The notes: a model not told the origin generated them from the sequence alone. Positions 43,522 to 56,129 are shown, counted from the stretch's first letter. The stretch is DNA of 64,000 nt from Dryocosmus kuriphilus (GCA_038277395.1 CM076196.1:29281935-29345934); one strand, 5' to 3'. Numbers and translations: made by a program.

Positions 43522-46500
43522 ATGACTCGAGGCAGAAAAAGGAGTAGGACTGAAAGTTCGTGGAATAAGAATAAAAAGAAATGTGCCAAAAATAAGGTCA
43601 AAACGAAATTCGTCCATGTTCGCCATTAAAAAGTAAATTTTAAACTCTTTTCATCATAATTTTCGTATTTTCAATACTTTATTTTAAAATTAATTTTGCT
43701 TCTGAAAGATTCTTCTACATGAGTACTGGATTTAAATAATTTTCTGATGTCAAATTTTTATCGATTACTGGTCCAAATAATTTTTTGGAGAAACGATAAA
43801 AAATCTACCTCGGGATTCCTAGAATATTTTTTTTTATATTTCAGGGAAAACAGTGTATTACTAAGCCAAAAATTGGTGAAAACAATTTAACCTTGAAAAC
43901 AGTTCCAGAGAGATCCTTCAAAAGTTGCACAGTCTTGCTGTAGAGGTAAATATTTTGAGAAGATTTCATTTGATCAGCAAAAAACATTACATAAAAGATT
44001 TCGGGATCTGGGTGATTATCATAAACAAAATTTGCTTCTTCGTGGAATGCTAAAATGTAATGATCCTGATGAAACGGAAGCCAAGGAAAAACTTCGCTTA
44101 ATCAAATGGACGTATTTATTCCCTACTTATGAGAATAACATTACAGTTTGTAAAACTTTTTTCTGTAATTTTCTGCGTTTAAGTAAAAAACGGGTTGAAA
44201 CCGTTCAAAAAAAACTCTTAAATAATCAGTCTTTGGCAAATTTAGGAGGTGGACGACGCGAAAATCGGGTTAGGTTATCAGAAAATATTAAGCAAATGAT
44301 ACTGAAGCATTGTGAATCAATTCCACATAAATGTTCACATTATAAACGAAATTCGACTGGTTTAAAATATTTTGAAAATCCAGCACTAAATTTAAAGACT
44401 CTTTACACATTGTATGGAGAATATTTTTCCCAAAACGCAAGTGGGGAAAACTGCCAATAAGTGAATGCACGTACAGTAATTTTTTTAACTATTTCAGTGG
44501 ATTTACGTTTAAATTACCTCTAACTGACATATGCAACATTTGTTATAAAAGCCAAACTGATGGTGTAGAAGACCAAGAAAACATAAAGCACAAGGAAAAT
44601 GAGCAAAGGTACTTTGAATTAAAAAAACAATTTCTTTCTGACAAAAGTAGTCTTTGCTGCGAGTTTGATTTTTAATACATATGATAATTAACAATTATCC
44701 AAAAAATGAACGAAAATGTTAAAAAATATATAATTGATCTAGACGGTCGATTAAAAAACTCATAATAAAATAAAAGAGTAGTCCATTAAAACTCCATTTA
44801 TTATTGACAACGTTTCGGCCGAAATCATGTTGGCCCCTTTCAAGTCTAAAAATTCTAAAATACAAAAAGCGGTTACGAATTAACCAGCAAAAAACCAATA
44901 AAAGGACCAAAAGAAAACACAAACCTGTCGAAAATAAAAAGGAAACATTGTTGAACGAGTCCAATCCTTTGCCTCAATCATAGATGGTCAAAAATTTAGA
45001 GTAATATTAGAGATTACAATGTTTTCCCTTAATTATATATAATGACCATAATATGAATATTGAAACTACTAGTCTCTCCCAAAAATTTTGAGAGACTAAG
45101 AACTTAAGTAAAAAATTACATTTTTGTAAATAAAAGAACTTAGGTTATGGAACATTAAAATTTTAGGTAAAGAAACAAATACATTTGAAAGACGGATTTT
45201 AGAATCCATTTTTATTAACAAATTTAAAAAATCTTCCATAAATTTAATAACCGAAACACTAAACATTAATAAGATATATCAAAGTATCACCAAATGGAAC
45301 ATTTTCACTGTTCAAATTTCCCGCCTCCTCACCCGTATTGAATAGGTAAACCATATTTTTGCCTGAGCATGTAATATAGTTTTATACCACATGTCACCAG
45401 ATTTTAATGCTCGTTCTTCAGTGTACTCCGTTCCATAACCTAAGTTTTTTTATTTACAAAAATGTAACTTTTTCCTTAAGTTCTTAGTCTCTCAAAATTT
45501 TTGGGAGAGACTAAGTTTCAATATTCATCTTATGGTTATTATATATAATTAAGGGAAAACATTGTAATGTCTAATATTACTCTAAATTTTTGACCATCTA
45601 TGATTGAGGCAAAGGATTGGACTCGTTCAACAATGTTTCCTTTTGATTTTCGACAGGTTTATGTTTTCTTTTGGTCCTTTCATTTGTTTTTTGCTGTTAA
45701 ATTCATAACCCCTTTTTGTATTTTAGAATTTTTAGACTTGAAAAAGGCCAACATGATTTCGGCCGAAACGTGGTCAATAATAAATGGAGTTTTAATGGAC
45801 TACTCTTTTATTTTATTATGAGTTTTTTAATCGACCGTCTAGACCAATTATATATTTTTAAACATTTTCCTTCATTTTTTTGGAAAATTGTTAATTATCA
45901 TATGGATTAATAATTCGCGGTCAAAGGAAAAAGGAGAGGAAAAATTGGATTACTCCAATTTTTAACATTCAAAGAGTTTGATTTTGCACAAAATTTGCCC
46001 TTGCCAAAATTACCAGTTTCTGATCAGTTTTATCGACGTTTACTATGGCTTTTTCTATTCGATGTGCATATACGCAATACGAACAAAGTTTTATGTTTTC
46101 TTTTTTCGAAGGGCTTGCAAAAAAGGGTGCAAGTATTGTCTGTAGTTTTATTCAATACGCCATATTGAATGAATATGCTCAAATGAAGCATCGCAGCATA
46201 ACTCTTTTTTCGGATGGATGTCCTGGACAAAATAAAAATTACACGGTGCTTAATTTTTAAATTTTGCTATCCATTCATTTGCAAACAGAAATACATTATG
46301 TATTTCCAGTTCGAGGCCTTCAACCAGTGCGATAGAAATTTTGGTACATATTCCCAAAAATTAAAAAGAATAGAAAAAATAGAAACTTCTGCTGAATATG
46401 TGGAACTGATTCGTAATGCTTGTAAGCCTTCCTTCACAATGATTAATTCATGCGAAAACACTTTGCAAGATTTTGAAAAATCTTTCAAAGGTAATATGAA

Positions 46501-46813
46501 AAATCCAAGCAAGCTACAGATCAGTAAAGCTTTTTTTATACATTTCCTTCCCGATGGAAGAGTCAATGTCTATAATAACTACGAATTAAAAATTCCAACT
46601 TCTTTTCCTTTTAAACCTAATATTCAGCTAATTAACCTAGAAAAAGTTTCTCCACATCCAATCGGTATTAAAGCTGCTAAAGTGAAGGACGTGCAAAGCC
46701 TCTTCAGTTATTTGAGTGCTTCTGGGAAAAGATTCTTCGAAAATTATTTTCAAAAAATTGATCGAAAGAATCAAAACGCAGAAGATACAGAAGGCAGTGC
46801 GGATGAGGAGTAA
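43522..46813 (+). pseudogene. Putative transposase with SDGCPGQNKN motif, split by PLE-A1
   Basis: It starts MTRGRKRSRTESSWNKNKKK (43522). A likely intron or frame gap precedes GKYFEKISFDQQKTLHKRFRDLG and RGMLKCNDPDETEAK. Then FFCNFLRLSKKRVETVQKK, HCESIPHKCSHYKRNSTGLKYFE and LPLTDICNICYKSQ. PLE-A1 interrupts inside CEFDF, which resumes as EFDFAQNLPLPKLPVSDQFYRRLLW. A frameshift near 46090 leads to ITLFSDGCPGQNKN, where the Asp is a candidate catalytic residue, then FNQCDRNFG and an intact C-terminal ORF to the stop at 46811. I know this architecture from many unnamed arthropod proteins; the transposase role is inferred from its place between inverted ends with a target duplication. Confidence 0.65.
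44673..45973. mobile_element. PLE-A1: 5'-truncated Penelope-like element with inverted 3' part
   Basis: A perfect 12-bp duplication GAGTTTGATTTT (44661-44672, 45974-45985) flanks it. 44673-45140 is the 3' region in reverse. 45142-45300 is the endonuclease end in forward sense (ILGKETNTFERRILESIFINKF, INLITETLNINKIYQSI), followed by the same 3' region forward. The two halves form a hairpin of about 450 bp. The hammerhead-like core is mutated (TTGAAAA) in both halves. Confidence 0.85.
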
Positions 46814-46930
46814 ATTAATGTACAAGGACTGCGTATTTGACTCATTTCTTTTAAGAAATTAATTATGTTTCTCATATTTATGTGTATTTTTTTTGTTTGC
46901 ATTATTTAGTAAAAAAAAATAATAACAAAC

Positions 46931-49752
46931 CATAATAACAGTTTGTTTTGGTTGGCCTGCATGACCTTCAAAATTTTCGCTAAAGGCTGCATTAGCTACA
47001 GCACGTGCACTCAACCCAACATCAAATAAGGATTTTCAATAATTATTATTAAAGTACTTTAAGTTATTAACACATTTAGTTATTACACTTTGGTATTATT
47101 CAATATTTAAACATATGAATTGCAAAAATTTTCATCATTGTTGATGGCAAAATGTAGCGAGAGTGGCATTTTACGTCGTGTGGACTCTCGGTACATTCCA
47201 CGCACCAGACGTCTAGCCGTTTGCGTCTCGAAATATTAATCATTTTTAAACCATCAATTCGATGGATGTCAAACTTTCTAAAAAGCTTCTTTCAACATTC
47301 ATCCACAACTTTTTCCCTCGAAGTTTATCGATGCTCAAAATTCGTTCGCTAAACGAGGCGCTTGAAGATTATAATGCATGATTTTTACAATGTCTAAACA
47401 AATAATTAACAACTGTCTTGTTTATAACAATATTTACCTTTTTCTTTTTTAGTTAGTCTTAGAAGTCTTAAACACGTGATCTGTTATTAATTAAAGCAAA
47501 AAATTCTGAAAATTGGCTAAATTAGGGCGAGTTGAAGTTAAAAAACATTAAAATTTTTTGTTTTCAAAAAATCTACTTTTTTCCAATTATTTCAAAAACT
47601 AAAAAAGCTACAAAATTTTGTAAAAAGAAGAAAAGATGCGCTTTGAAATTCTCTACAAAGATCGGTTCTTGAAATTAGCATTTGAATGATTTTATTCTTA
47701 TTCCACGAACTTTCAGTCCTACTTCTTTTTCTGCCTCGAGTCATTTTCTAATTCTTCACTTAGAGAATTCGAATTTTTAAAATATTATTAAAACTATTCT
47801 TCACAGCAAGAATACTTAATAAAAGTATATGTGTACTGCTTATGACAGAAATAGCCCTTTTTAATTTCTTTGCCAAAATATGGCTGTTACATTATAGTTT
47901 CTTTCTTTGTAAGAAGGACAACTAACCATAATAACAGTTTGTTTTGGTTGGCCTGCATGACCTTCAAAGTTTTCGCTAAAGGCTGCATTAGCTACAGCAC
48001 GTGCACTCAACCCAACATCAAATAAGGATTTTCAATAATTATTATTAAAGTACTTTAAGTTATTAACACATTTAGTTATTACACTTTGGTATTATTCAAT
48101 ATTTAAACATATGAATTGCAAAAATTTTCATCATTGTTGATGGCAAAATGTAGCGAGAGTGGCATTTCACGTCGTGTGGACTCTCGGTACATTCCACGCA
48201 CCAGACGTCTAGCCGTTTGCGTCTCGAAATATTAATCATTTTTAAACCATCAATTCGATGGATGTCAAACTTTCTAAAAAACTTCTTTCAACATTCATCC
48301 ACAACTTTCTCGCTGGAAGTTTATCGTTGCTCAAAATTCGCTCGCTAAACGAAGCGCTTGAATATTATAATTCATGATTTTTACAATGTCTAAACAAATA
48401 ATTAACAACTGTTTTGTTTATAACAATATTTACTTTTTCCTTTTTTAGTTAGTCTTAGAAGACTTAAACACGTGATCTGTTATTAATTAAAGCAAAAAAT
48501 TCTGAAAATTGGCTAAATTAGGGCGAGTTGAAGTTAAAAAACATTAAAATTTTTTGTTTTCAAAAAAACTACTTTTTTCCAATTATTTCAAAAACTAAAA
48601 AAGCTACAAAATTTTGTAAAAAGAAGAAAAGATGCGCTTTGAAATTCTCTACAAAGATCGGTTCTTGAAATTAGCATTTGAATGATTTTATTCTTATTCC
48701 ACGAACTTTCAGTCCTACTTCTTTTTCTGCCTCGAGTCATTTTCTAATTCTTCACTTAGAGAATTCGAATTTTTAAAATATTATTAAAACTATTCTTCAC
48801 AGCAAGAATACTTAATAAAAGTATATGTGTACTGCTTATGACAGAAATAGCCCTTTTTAATTTCTTTGCCAAAATATGGCTGTTACATTATAGTTTCTTT
48901 CTTTGTAAGAAGGACAACTAACCATAATAACAGTTTGTTTTGGTTGGCCTGCATGACCTTCAAAGTTTTCGCTAAAGGCTGCATTAGCTACAGCACGTGC
49001 ACTCAACCCAACATCAAATAAGGATTTTCAATAATTATTATTAAAGTACTTTAAGTTATTAACACATTAGTTATTACACTTTGGTATTATTCAATATTTA
49101 AACATATGAATTGCAAAAATTTTCATCATTGTTGATGGCAAAATGTAGCGAGATTGTCATTTCACGTCGTGTGGACTCTTGGTACATTCCACGCACCAGA
49201 CGTCCAGCCGTTTGCGTCTTGATATATTAATCATTTTTAAACCACCAATTCGATTGATGTCAAACTTTCTAAAAAACTTCCTTCAACATTCGTCCACAAC
49301 TTTCTCACTAGAAGTTTATCGTTGCTCAAAATTCGCTCGCTAAACGAAGCGCTTGAAGATTATAATTCATGATTTTTACAATGCCTAAACAAATAATTAA
49401 CAACTTTTTTGTTTACAACAATATTTACTTTTTTCTTTTAGTTAATCTTAGAAGACTTAAGCGCGTGATCTGTTATTAATTAAAGCAAAAAATTCTGAAA
49501 ATTGGCTAAATTAGGGCGAGTTGAAGTTAAAAAGATTAAAATTTTTTGTTTCCAAAAAATCTACTTCTCTCCAATTATTTCAAATACTAAAAAAGCTACA
49601 AAATTTTGTAAAAGGAAGAAAAGATGCGCTTTGAAATTCTCTACAAATATTAGTTCTTAAAATTAACATTTGAACGATTTTTAAAATTGACGCTCTGGAT
49701 AATACTTCTCACGCTGAATCCATGCGTATCCCCTTTTGACTTCGGGCGGTTC
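46931..49752. repeat. Tandem array of inverted transposon ends, period about 996 bp
   Basis: GTTTGTTTTGGTTGGCCTGC recurs at 46941, 47938 and 48933. Units 1 and 2 are nearly identical and each consist of the inverted left end (minus its outer 110 bp), then the inverse of the transposase start (about 43350-43570, including the MTRGRKRSRTESSW codons). Unit 3 runs on into the true terminus. The array is thus made of the element's own parts. Confidence 0.85.
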
Positions 49753-49914
49753 AAGTCTAGTTTTATAGCTTGTCTTTACTTTCCAATAAAAGTATTTGAA
49801 AAATATTTAATTCTGTAATTGTGGCTGGCATATTAATAATGCAAAGTTGAGGCAACGTTGCACAACCGTCGTATAACCGTTTGTAGATTCCCATCGCGCT
49901 CGATGATCCTGACG

Positions 49915-50003
49915 GTGCGCCAACGTTAGGACAACCTACTGGCAACCAATCGAAACAACATTAGGGCAACGATTGTCGTTCAACATAAGCGGACATTTTA
50001 CAG
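49915..50003. repeat. Inverted repeat just outside the 7.8-kb transposon, right copy
   Basis: Inverse of 41800-41885. Together they suggest that the 7.8-kb element landed within, or between arms of, an older inverted-repeat element. Confidence 0.7.
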
Positions 50004-50390
50004 GTTGACCAACACTATTCATCAGATTTAAACGCTTCTTTTTTAAATGAAAGGTCATTAAATTTTGAAAAGATTTGTGTGATTATATTTTTTATAAAAT
50101 TGTTTAAGAATTTGTTATTTAACAACAAATTTGACACTTTTTGTTTTTTTTACTTTTTCCAAGTTTCATTTTTTTTGAAGACATTCAGATTGATTCTAGA
50201 AGATCTTAAAACATTGCTACAACTATATATAAATTATTTCAAGTTGGTAAAACTAATTTAAAAAAATTGTTTTAGTGTTATAAACAAACTAATGATGAAA
50301 AGTCATTTTTTGGGATTGTCAATGTTTAACTCATTGACATTAATAGATTTTGTATAAAATGTAAGGGAAGTGAATTTTCCATTACCCTTA
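50004..50390. other. AT-rich non-coding stretch
   Basis: Between the outer inverted repeat and Transib-2; no gene or RNA recognised. Confidence 0.4.
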
Positions 50391-50810
50391 ATTAGGAAAA
50401 TATGACTTTTGGTCATTGCTTAAACAATTTTTTAAACGAATTCACAGTTTAGTGCCTTTTCAATGAATAGGCTGAATTTTTGTTAACGGAATCAACTAGG
50501 TATCTCTTTTCGATGACCTTTTACTGCGATTCTTTTTAAGTTGACAACAATTATTTATTATTTTTAAACAGTGTTTTATAAGCAAATGCATTCTACGTTC
50601 ATTTCTTGCTGATTGACAACTTCGATTGTTTCTTAATCCATTGAACTCACGTAGTATTTAAAATCAGGGCTTTAGCTTCTGGAAGCAGAGATCTCTCAAT
50701 CTGTGGAAACTGATATCTCTAGCTTCCCAAATAAAGATCAGCAGAACACAACAAAAAGTGCAACAAGTCTTCGTGCATCTTGATTGCAGATAATTTTCTT
50801 GTATATTTTC

Positions 50811-52561
50811 TCAGCCTCTTTTCGGGTCTCTGTTTCGCGCTTCCTGAGCCCCTTCAAATAATTGACCAATTGGTATCACAAAAGAATCAAAGATATGTGC
50901 TCCATGAATCAGAATCTTATGCACTGATGCTGGCATAAAAAACCGATCATATTCTTTTACAGACAGATCTGCAGTCTCGGTAGCAATCTTATGAAAGCGT
51001 TCGCCGTGAATCTTTTTCCCGCTAGCTAAGACTTGCAAAATGATCTAAAAGTTTTTTAGTAACTGATTGCTCAAACCAGTTATTTTTGCTATTGTGTCGC
51101 AATTCGCAAAGAATTTTCTGGCCGTGTTTCCGTCGTTCGTAGAAACACTTCCCTGCTTCGCAACATCCACGATTAGACCTAGCTGATTGTGAATTTCATT
51201 CTGGATGTACACCTTTCTTTCATTCAATATCTTTTTATGTTCATTTAATCTGTAGGCCCACTGTTTAAATGGTAAACGGTACGCAATATGGGGGGGCACA
51301 TTCCATAAATCGAATCCACGCATGCAGCGTCTGAAGTCCGTATTGAAATGAACCCACATTTTCTTCTCTCATTCTTACTGTATCAAGCTGATTCATTTCC
51401 TTAAGCTTTGCTCCACAGACCGTACAGTTAGACGAATCAGTAGTTTTGGTGATGGCTTAGCAGACATTTACATCAATCATACTGCAAATCAATTCGTGCT
51501 CCACATAATATGTTTTTCCATTCACCTCAATTTTACTTGACTTCAATCGTTTTATTTGAGATTTAAAACTTTGAGGCTCAGTAAGAATTCTATCTGTCGC
51601 CTCTGCTGCATACTGGAATGATATTGGGAGACAAGTCTTAGGCGAAGAATGTTGAGGATTCTGCCAGATTGATGTATGCAAATGTTCGTTCATATCCTTA
51701 AGGCAAAGAGGAACCATTGATACCAAGAAAATACTTAAAGTTTTACGTTCTGTACAATTTTTTGACTTGTGCTGGTAAGGATTTATTCCAGAAGTACCAT
51801 CACAACCATATTTTAATCTTAGCTTTAAGGTTTTGGCATTTTCAGGTGGTACAACAGTTCTTGCAGTTGGATAGTAGCTCCCGTCTCAATGATTTCAATC
51901 GTTGAAGTTGAAAGATAGCATTCATCTTTGGCATCTGTAATATGCTCATAAGATGGAAGAGTGTCACCATTTTTTTCTTGCAGAAGTTTCCTCAAAAGCT
52001 CATATTTGTTCTTAGTTAATTTTAAGTCCAGAAAAATGACAAGTGATTCATCGTCAGTAAAAGGTATCGGCAGTACACCTATGGCCTGTGATGTACCAAA
52101 TTCCTTATTCGCAGCGTCTTCACTTGATAAACCTTTCCTGATGAGGTCAGCCACAGTAGCCTTATCTACAGTTTGTAAACTTTCGAGCAAATCAACCTCA
52201 GTTTCAGGATAAAAATGTTGTAATGCTACAGTTCTTCTTTTTTTTTTGTTTTTCCTGAGCATTCCTGAAAACCTTTAGCCTTTCGAGATTTTGAACTTGA
52301 AGCTTCTGAAAACAAAAACACAACATCAAACCATGACTTATTGTCATGCAGAAACTTATCCTTATTAGAGAAACAAGCCTTCAATCTCTGACTGAATGCA
52401 TGTAAGAAATATTGAATTAGTATTTTTTGCACTAACTCTAACAAATTTTCTGGAATAAAATATTTTTCTTTCAAAAAATTAAGCAAGACGTCTGCACCTT
52501 TAGAATTCGATTCTAATAAAAAATCTGATAACTCCCTGTGCTTTAACTCAAAAGTATCCAT
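50811..52561 (-). pseudogene. Transib-2: RAG1-like DDE transposase, broken
   Basis: It starts MDTFELKHRELSDFLLES (52561). A poly-A frameshift near 52235 leads to RTVALQHFYPETEVDLLES and TDAKDECYLSTSTIEI. After a stop it reads YGCDGTSG (first catalytic Asp), LVSMVPLCLKD, IWQNPQHSSPKTCLPISFQY, VEHELICSMIDVNV, CTVCGAKLKEMN (zinc pair), LQTLHAWIRFMEC and NQLGLIVDVAKQGS. It then has TNDGNTARKFFANC, FMPASVHKILIHGAHIFDSF and PIGQLFEGAQEARNRD. In relatives the last block is S-E-E-A-Q-E-A-R-N; here one Glu is Gly, so the catalytic Glu may be gone. Order and motifs match Transib-1 but the sequence is clearly a different lineage. Confidence 0.8.
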
Positions 52562-53079
52562 GTTTGCAAATCTGAATTATCAAATTAGCAACGGGCACTG
52601 AAATCGTTGTGATCATTCAAAGGTCTTTCAAAGAATGGCGACCAGAGAATAACAAATGAATAAAAGAAACAAAAGACAAACGATCATTACGATTGTCTTT
52701 TGTCTACGCTGCGCGCGCTGCTAATAGAAGCTGACCAGTTAAACTGAATTCCACAAGAAAAGTTTAGTCAATAAATTGAAAAATAGTTTTAATGTGAATT
52801 TGTTCATAACAATAGTTTAAATAATGAATAAATGATGTCAACTTCTAGAAGCTAAAGCATTGATTTTAAATACTACGTGAGTTTAATGGCTGAAGAAACA
52901 ATCGAAGTTGTCAACCAGCAAAAAATGGACGTAGAATGCACTTAAACCATATGATAATTAACAATTTTCCAAAAAATGAAAGAAAATATTATAAAATATA
53001 TAATTGGTCTAGACCGTCGATTAAAAAACTCATAATAAAATAAAAGATTAGTCCATTAAAACTCCATTTATGATTGACA

Positions 53080-53114
53080 ACGTTTCGGCCGAAATCATGT
53101 TCGCCTTTTTCAAG
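53080..53114 (-). ncRNA. Hammerhead-like motif, PLE-A2 reverse copy (degenerate)
   Basis: TTGAAAA, GGCG...CGGCC hairpin, GAAACGT on the minus strand; the core Y-U-G-A-N-G-A is altered. Confidence 0.35.
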
Positions 53115-53553
53115 TCTAAAAATTCTAAAATACAAAAAGAGGTTACGAATTTAACAGCAAAAAACAAATAAAAGGACCAAAAGAAAACACAAATCTGTCG
53201 AAGATAAAAAGGAAACATTGTTGAACGAGTCCAATCCTTTGCTTCAATCATAGATGGTCAAAAATTTAGAGTAATATTAGACAATACAATGTTTTCCCTT
53301 AATTATATATAATGACCATAATATGAATATTAAAACTTAGTCTCTCCCAAAAATTTTGAGATACTAAGAACTTAAGTAAAAAATTACATTTTTGTAAATA
53401 AAAGAACTTAGGTTGTGGAACGGAGTACATTGAAGAAAGAGCATTAAAATCCGGTGACATGTGGTATAAAACTATATTACATGCTCAAGGAAAAATATGG
53501 TTTACCTATTCAATACAGATGAGGAGGCGGGAAATTTGAACAGTGAAAATTTT

Positions 53554-54390
53554 TCATTTGGTGATGCTTTGATATATCTTATTAATGTTTAGTGTTTCGG
53601 TTATTAAATTTATGAAAGATTTTTTAAATTTGTTAATAAAAATGGATTCTAAAATCCGTCTTTTAAATGTATTTGTTTCTTCACCTAAAATTTTGATGTT
53701 TTTGAAATCAAAATAAAAAAAATGATCTGAAGTCCATGCATGTTGTGCTAAGCCCGTGTTCTGATTTCCAACAACACAATCTCTTTTATGTTCCGCAATA
53801 CGATCTTTTAATCTCCTCCCAGTTTCACCGATGTACACTCCACTACAACACTTACAATTGATTCTATAGATGACACCGCTTGAATTCTCGATACTGTCTT
53901 TATCTTTTTTTTTGTTTATTAAAAATTTATCTAGATAATATGCATTTTTGAAATAAACATTGATATTAAATTTTTTTAAAGAACCTTTTAATCTTTCTGA
54001 TAAACCCTCAACATAAGGTAAGGTTAATTTTCAATTAGTATTATTGTGAGTTTCAAGCCATTTGTTCTTTTTCATATTGACCAAATCACTATTATAAATT
54101 TCATTAATTCTTTCGTTAATAATAAGATTAATTAAATTAATAGGATAGTTGTTCTGTGATAAAGTAATTTTTAATTGAATGAAATTTTCTTTTCGGAATT
54201 TAAAATCACTAAGTTTAATACATCTATCTACCAAATTCTTAATTAAACCAATTTTTGAGTTTAAAGAATGATTAGAGTGAAAATTTAAGTATCTACCTTA
54301 CCAGGATTCTTTTTTATACCAATTGGTTTCAATGTGACCATCCATCGTTTAAATAAGAGAAATATCTAGAAAATGTAAAATATTATTTTT
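53554..54390 (-). pseudogene. PLE-A2 reverse copy: RT thumb and GIY-YIG endonuclease
   Basis: Minus strand: ETNWYKKESW, then a stop, GRYLNFHS, LVDRCIKLSDFKFRKEN, INLIINERINEIYNS, LKKFNINVYFKNAY, and the endonuclease CCSGVYIGETGRRLKDRIAEHKRD with FDFKNIKIL, FKRRILESIFINKF. The GIY-YIG core Tyr residues and the Arg of GRRL are present. It is 97 percent or so like the forward copy by eye. No RT catalytic part is included. Confidence 0.85.
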
Positions 54391-54411
54391 ATATTATTAA
54401 ATATTATCTGT

Positions 54412-56129
54412 TTGGTAAATAATTTCCAAAAAAAAACAAAAAAATTTACCTTTTCTAAAAGCCAATAAGGGCAATGTAACTGTTGCAACAGATTGTAATC
54501 AATATAAAGAAACTATCGACAATTTATTAACGAATGACATTTTACACAAAAATATTAAAACTAGAATGGTTCCAACAATTGAATTGAAAAGTAATGAAAT
54601 TATAAAACGTTGGGAAAATAAGGGATTTATAAATTATTATACAGCTAAAAATTTAAAAGTTCATAATAGTTGTGTGGCAAGGGCCTACGCCCTACCTAAG
54701 ATCCATAAACCGGAATTAAAATGGAGACTAATTGTGTGTACTGTTGGTTGTCCTTCTTACAACTTAGCTAAATATATTTCCAACATTTTAAAGCCAATTT
54801 CAAGTATCTCAGGAACAACTTTAAAAAATAGTTGGCAACTTAAAGAAATAATTAAAAATATAGTTGTTCCTCCTGACCATTCTCTGATTTCTTTGGACGT
54901 CATTGCTATGTTTGACAGTATTCCATTGGATTTGGCTTTGGATTGTGTAGAAGAAAAATTGAGTCTGAATCATAATTTAACTAGTATTAGCAAAAATGAA
55001 ATTCTGATTGCCACGCGTTTCGTTTTCAACAACATGGTTTTTTCGTTTAATAATAAACTTTATAGGCAGCTTTCAGGTTGCCCTGTGGGTTCGCCTTTGT
55101 CTCCAGTTTTATCGAATTTAGTTCTCGAGGACATAGAAAATAGAGCTTTGGCTCTATTAGATTTTACTCCAATACTTTTCAAGAGATATGTAGATGATGT
55201 GTTCACGATCATTCCTACTAATAAAATTGAAGAATTTTTTAAAACTTTTAATAGCATTGAACCTTCTGTTCAGTTTACTCTTGAGCTTGAAGACAATAAT
55301 GTTTTACATTTTCTAGATATTTCTCTTATTAAAACTATGGATGGTCACATTGAAACAAATTGGTATAAAAAAGAATCCTGGTCAGGTAGATACTTAAATT
55401 TTCACTCTAGTCATTCTTTAAGCTCAAAAATTGGTTTAATTAAGAATTTGGTAGATAGATGTATTAAACTTAGTGATTTTAAATTCCGAAAAGGAAATTT
55501 AATTCAATTCAAAATTACTTTAGCACAGAATAACTGTCCTATTAATTTAATTAATCTTATTATTAAAACGAAAGAATTAATGAAACTTATAATAGTGATT
55601 TGGTCAATATGAAAAAGAACAAATGGCTTGAAACTCATAATAATACTAATTTAAAATTAACCTTACCTTATGTTGAGGGTTTATCAGAAAGATTAAAGGG
55701 TTCTTTAAAAAAATTTAATATCAATGTTTATTTCAAAAATGCATATCATCGAGATAAATTTTTAATAGACAAAAAAAAGATAAAGACAGTATCGAGAATT
55801 TAAGCGGTGTCATCTACAGAATCAATTGTAAGGGTTGTAGTGGAGTGTACATCGGTGAAACTGGGAGGAGATTAAAAGTTCGTATTGCGGAACATAAAAG
55901 AGATTGTGTTGTTGGAAATCAGAACACGGGCTTAGCACAACATGCATGGAATTCAGATCATTTTTTTGATTTTGATTTCAAAAACATTAAAATTTTAGGT
56001 AAAGAAACAAATACATTTAAAAGACGGATTTTAGAATCCATTTTTATTAACAAATTTAAAAAATCTTTCATAGATTTAATAACCGAAACACTAAACATTA
56101 ATAAGATATATCAAAGCATCACCAAATGA
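54412..56129 (+). pseudogene. PLE-A2 forward copy: reverse transcriptase and GIY-YIG endonuclease
   Basis: It opens ANKGNVTVATDCNQYKETID at the RT onset, so the N-terminal third is missing. RT motifs: ARAYALPKIHKPELKWRLIV, SLISLDVIAMFDSIPLDLAL, GCPVGSPLSPVLSNLVLED and FKRYVDDVFTII (catalytic). The thumb ETNWYKKESWSGRYLNFHSS is complete. A frameshift near 55570 (I-I-K-T for I-I-N-E-R) and another near 55800 separate the thumb end and the endonuclease GVYIGETGRRLKVRIAEHKRD, which runs to a TGA at 56127-56129. This is the most complete RT-endonuclease in the window, with two frameshifts. Confidence 0.9.

Larger units (their letters stand above)
41950..49752 (+). mobile_element. 7.8-kb DNA transposon of unassigned family, with internally duplicated ends
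   Basis: Termini GAACCTCCCGAAGTCAAAAG (41950) and the inverse of GAACCGCCCGAAGTCAAAAG (49752), flanked by AAGT on both sides (41946-41949, 49753-49756). Layout: left end (41950-42790), inverted copy of its own gene's 3' end (42797-43178), second partial left end (43185-43350), transposase (43522-46813), then about 2.8 kb of inverted end copies in tandem. PLE-A1 (44673-45973) is inserted in the gene. A 4-bp duplication fits Sola, Academ or Chapaev; none is shown. Confidence 0.75.

Noticed and set aside
50079..50261. 60-codon hydrophobic ORF
   Set aside because: F, L and K-rich text in AT-rich DNA without homologous copy or context; chance ORF.
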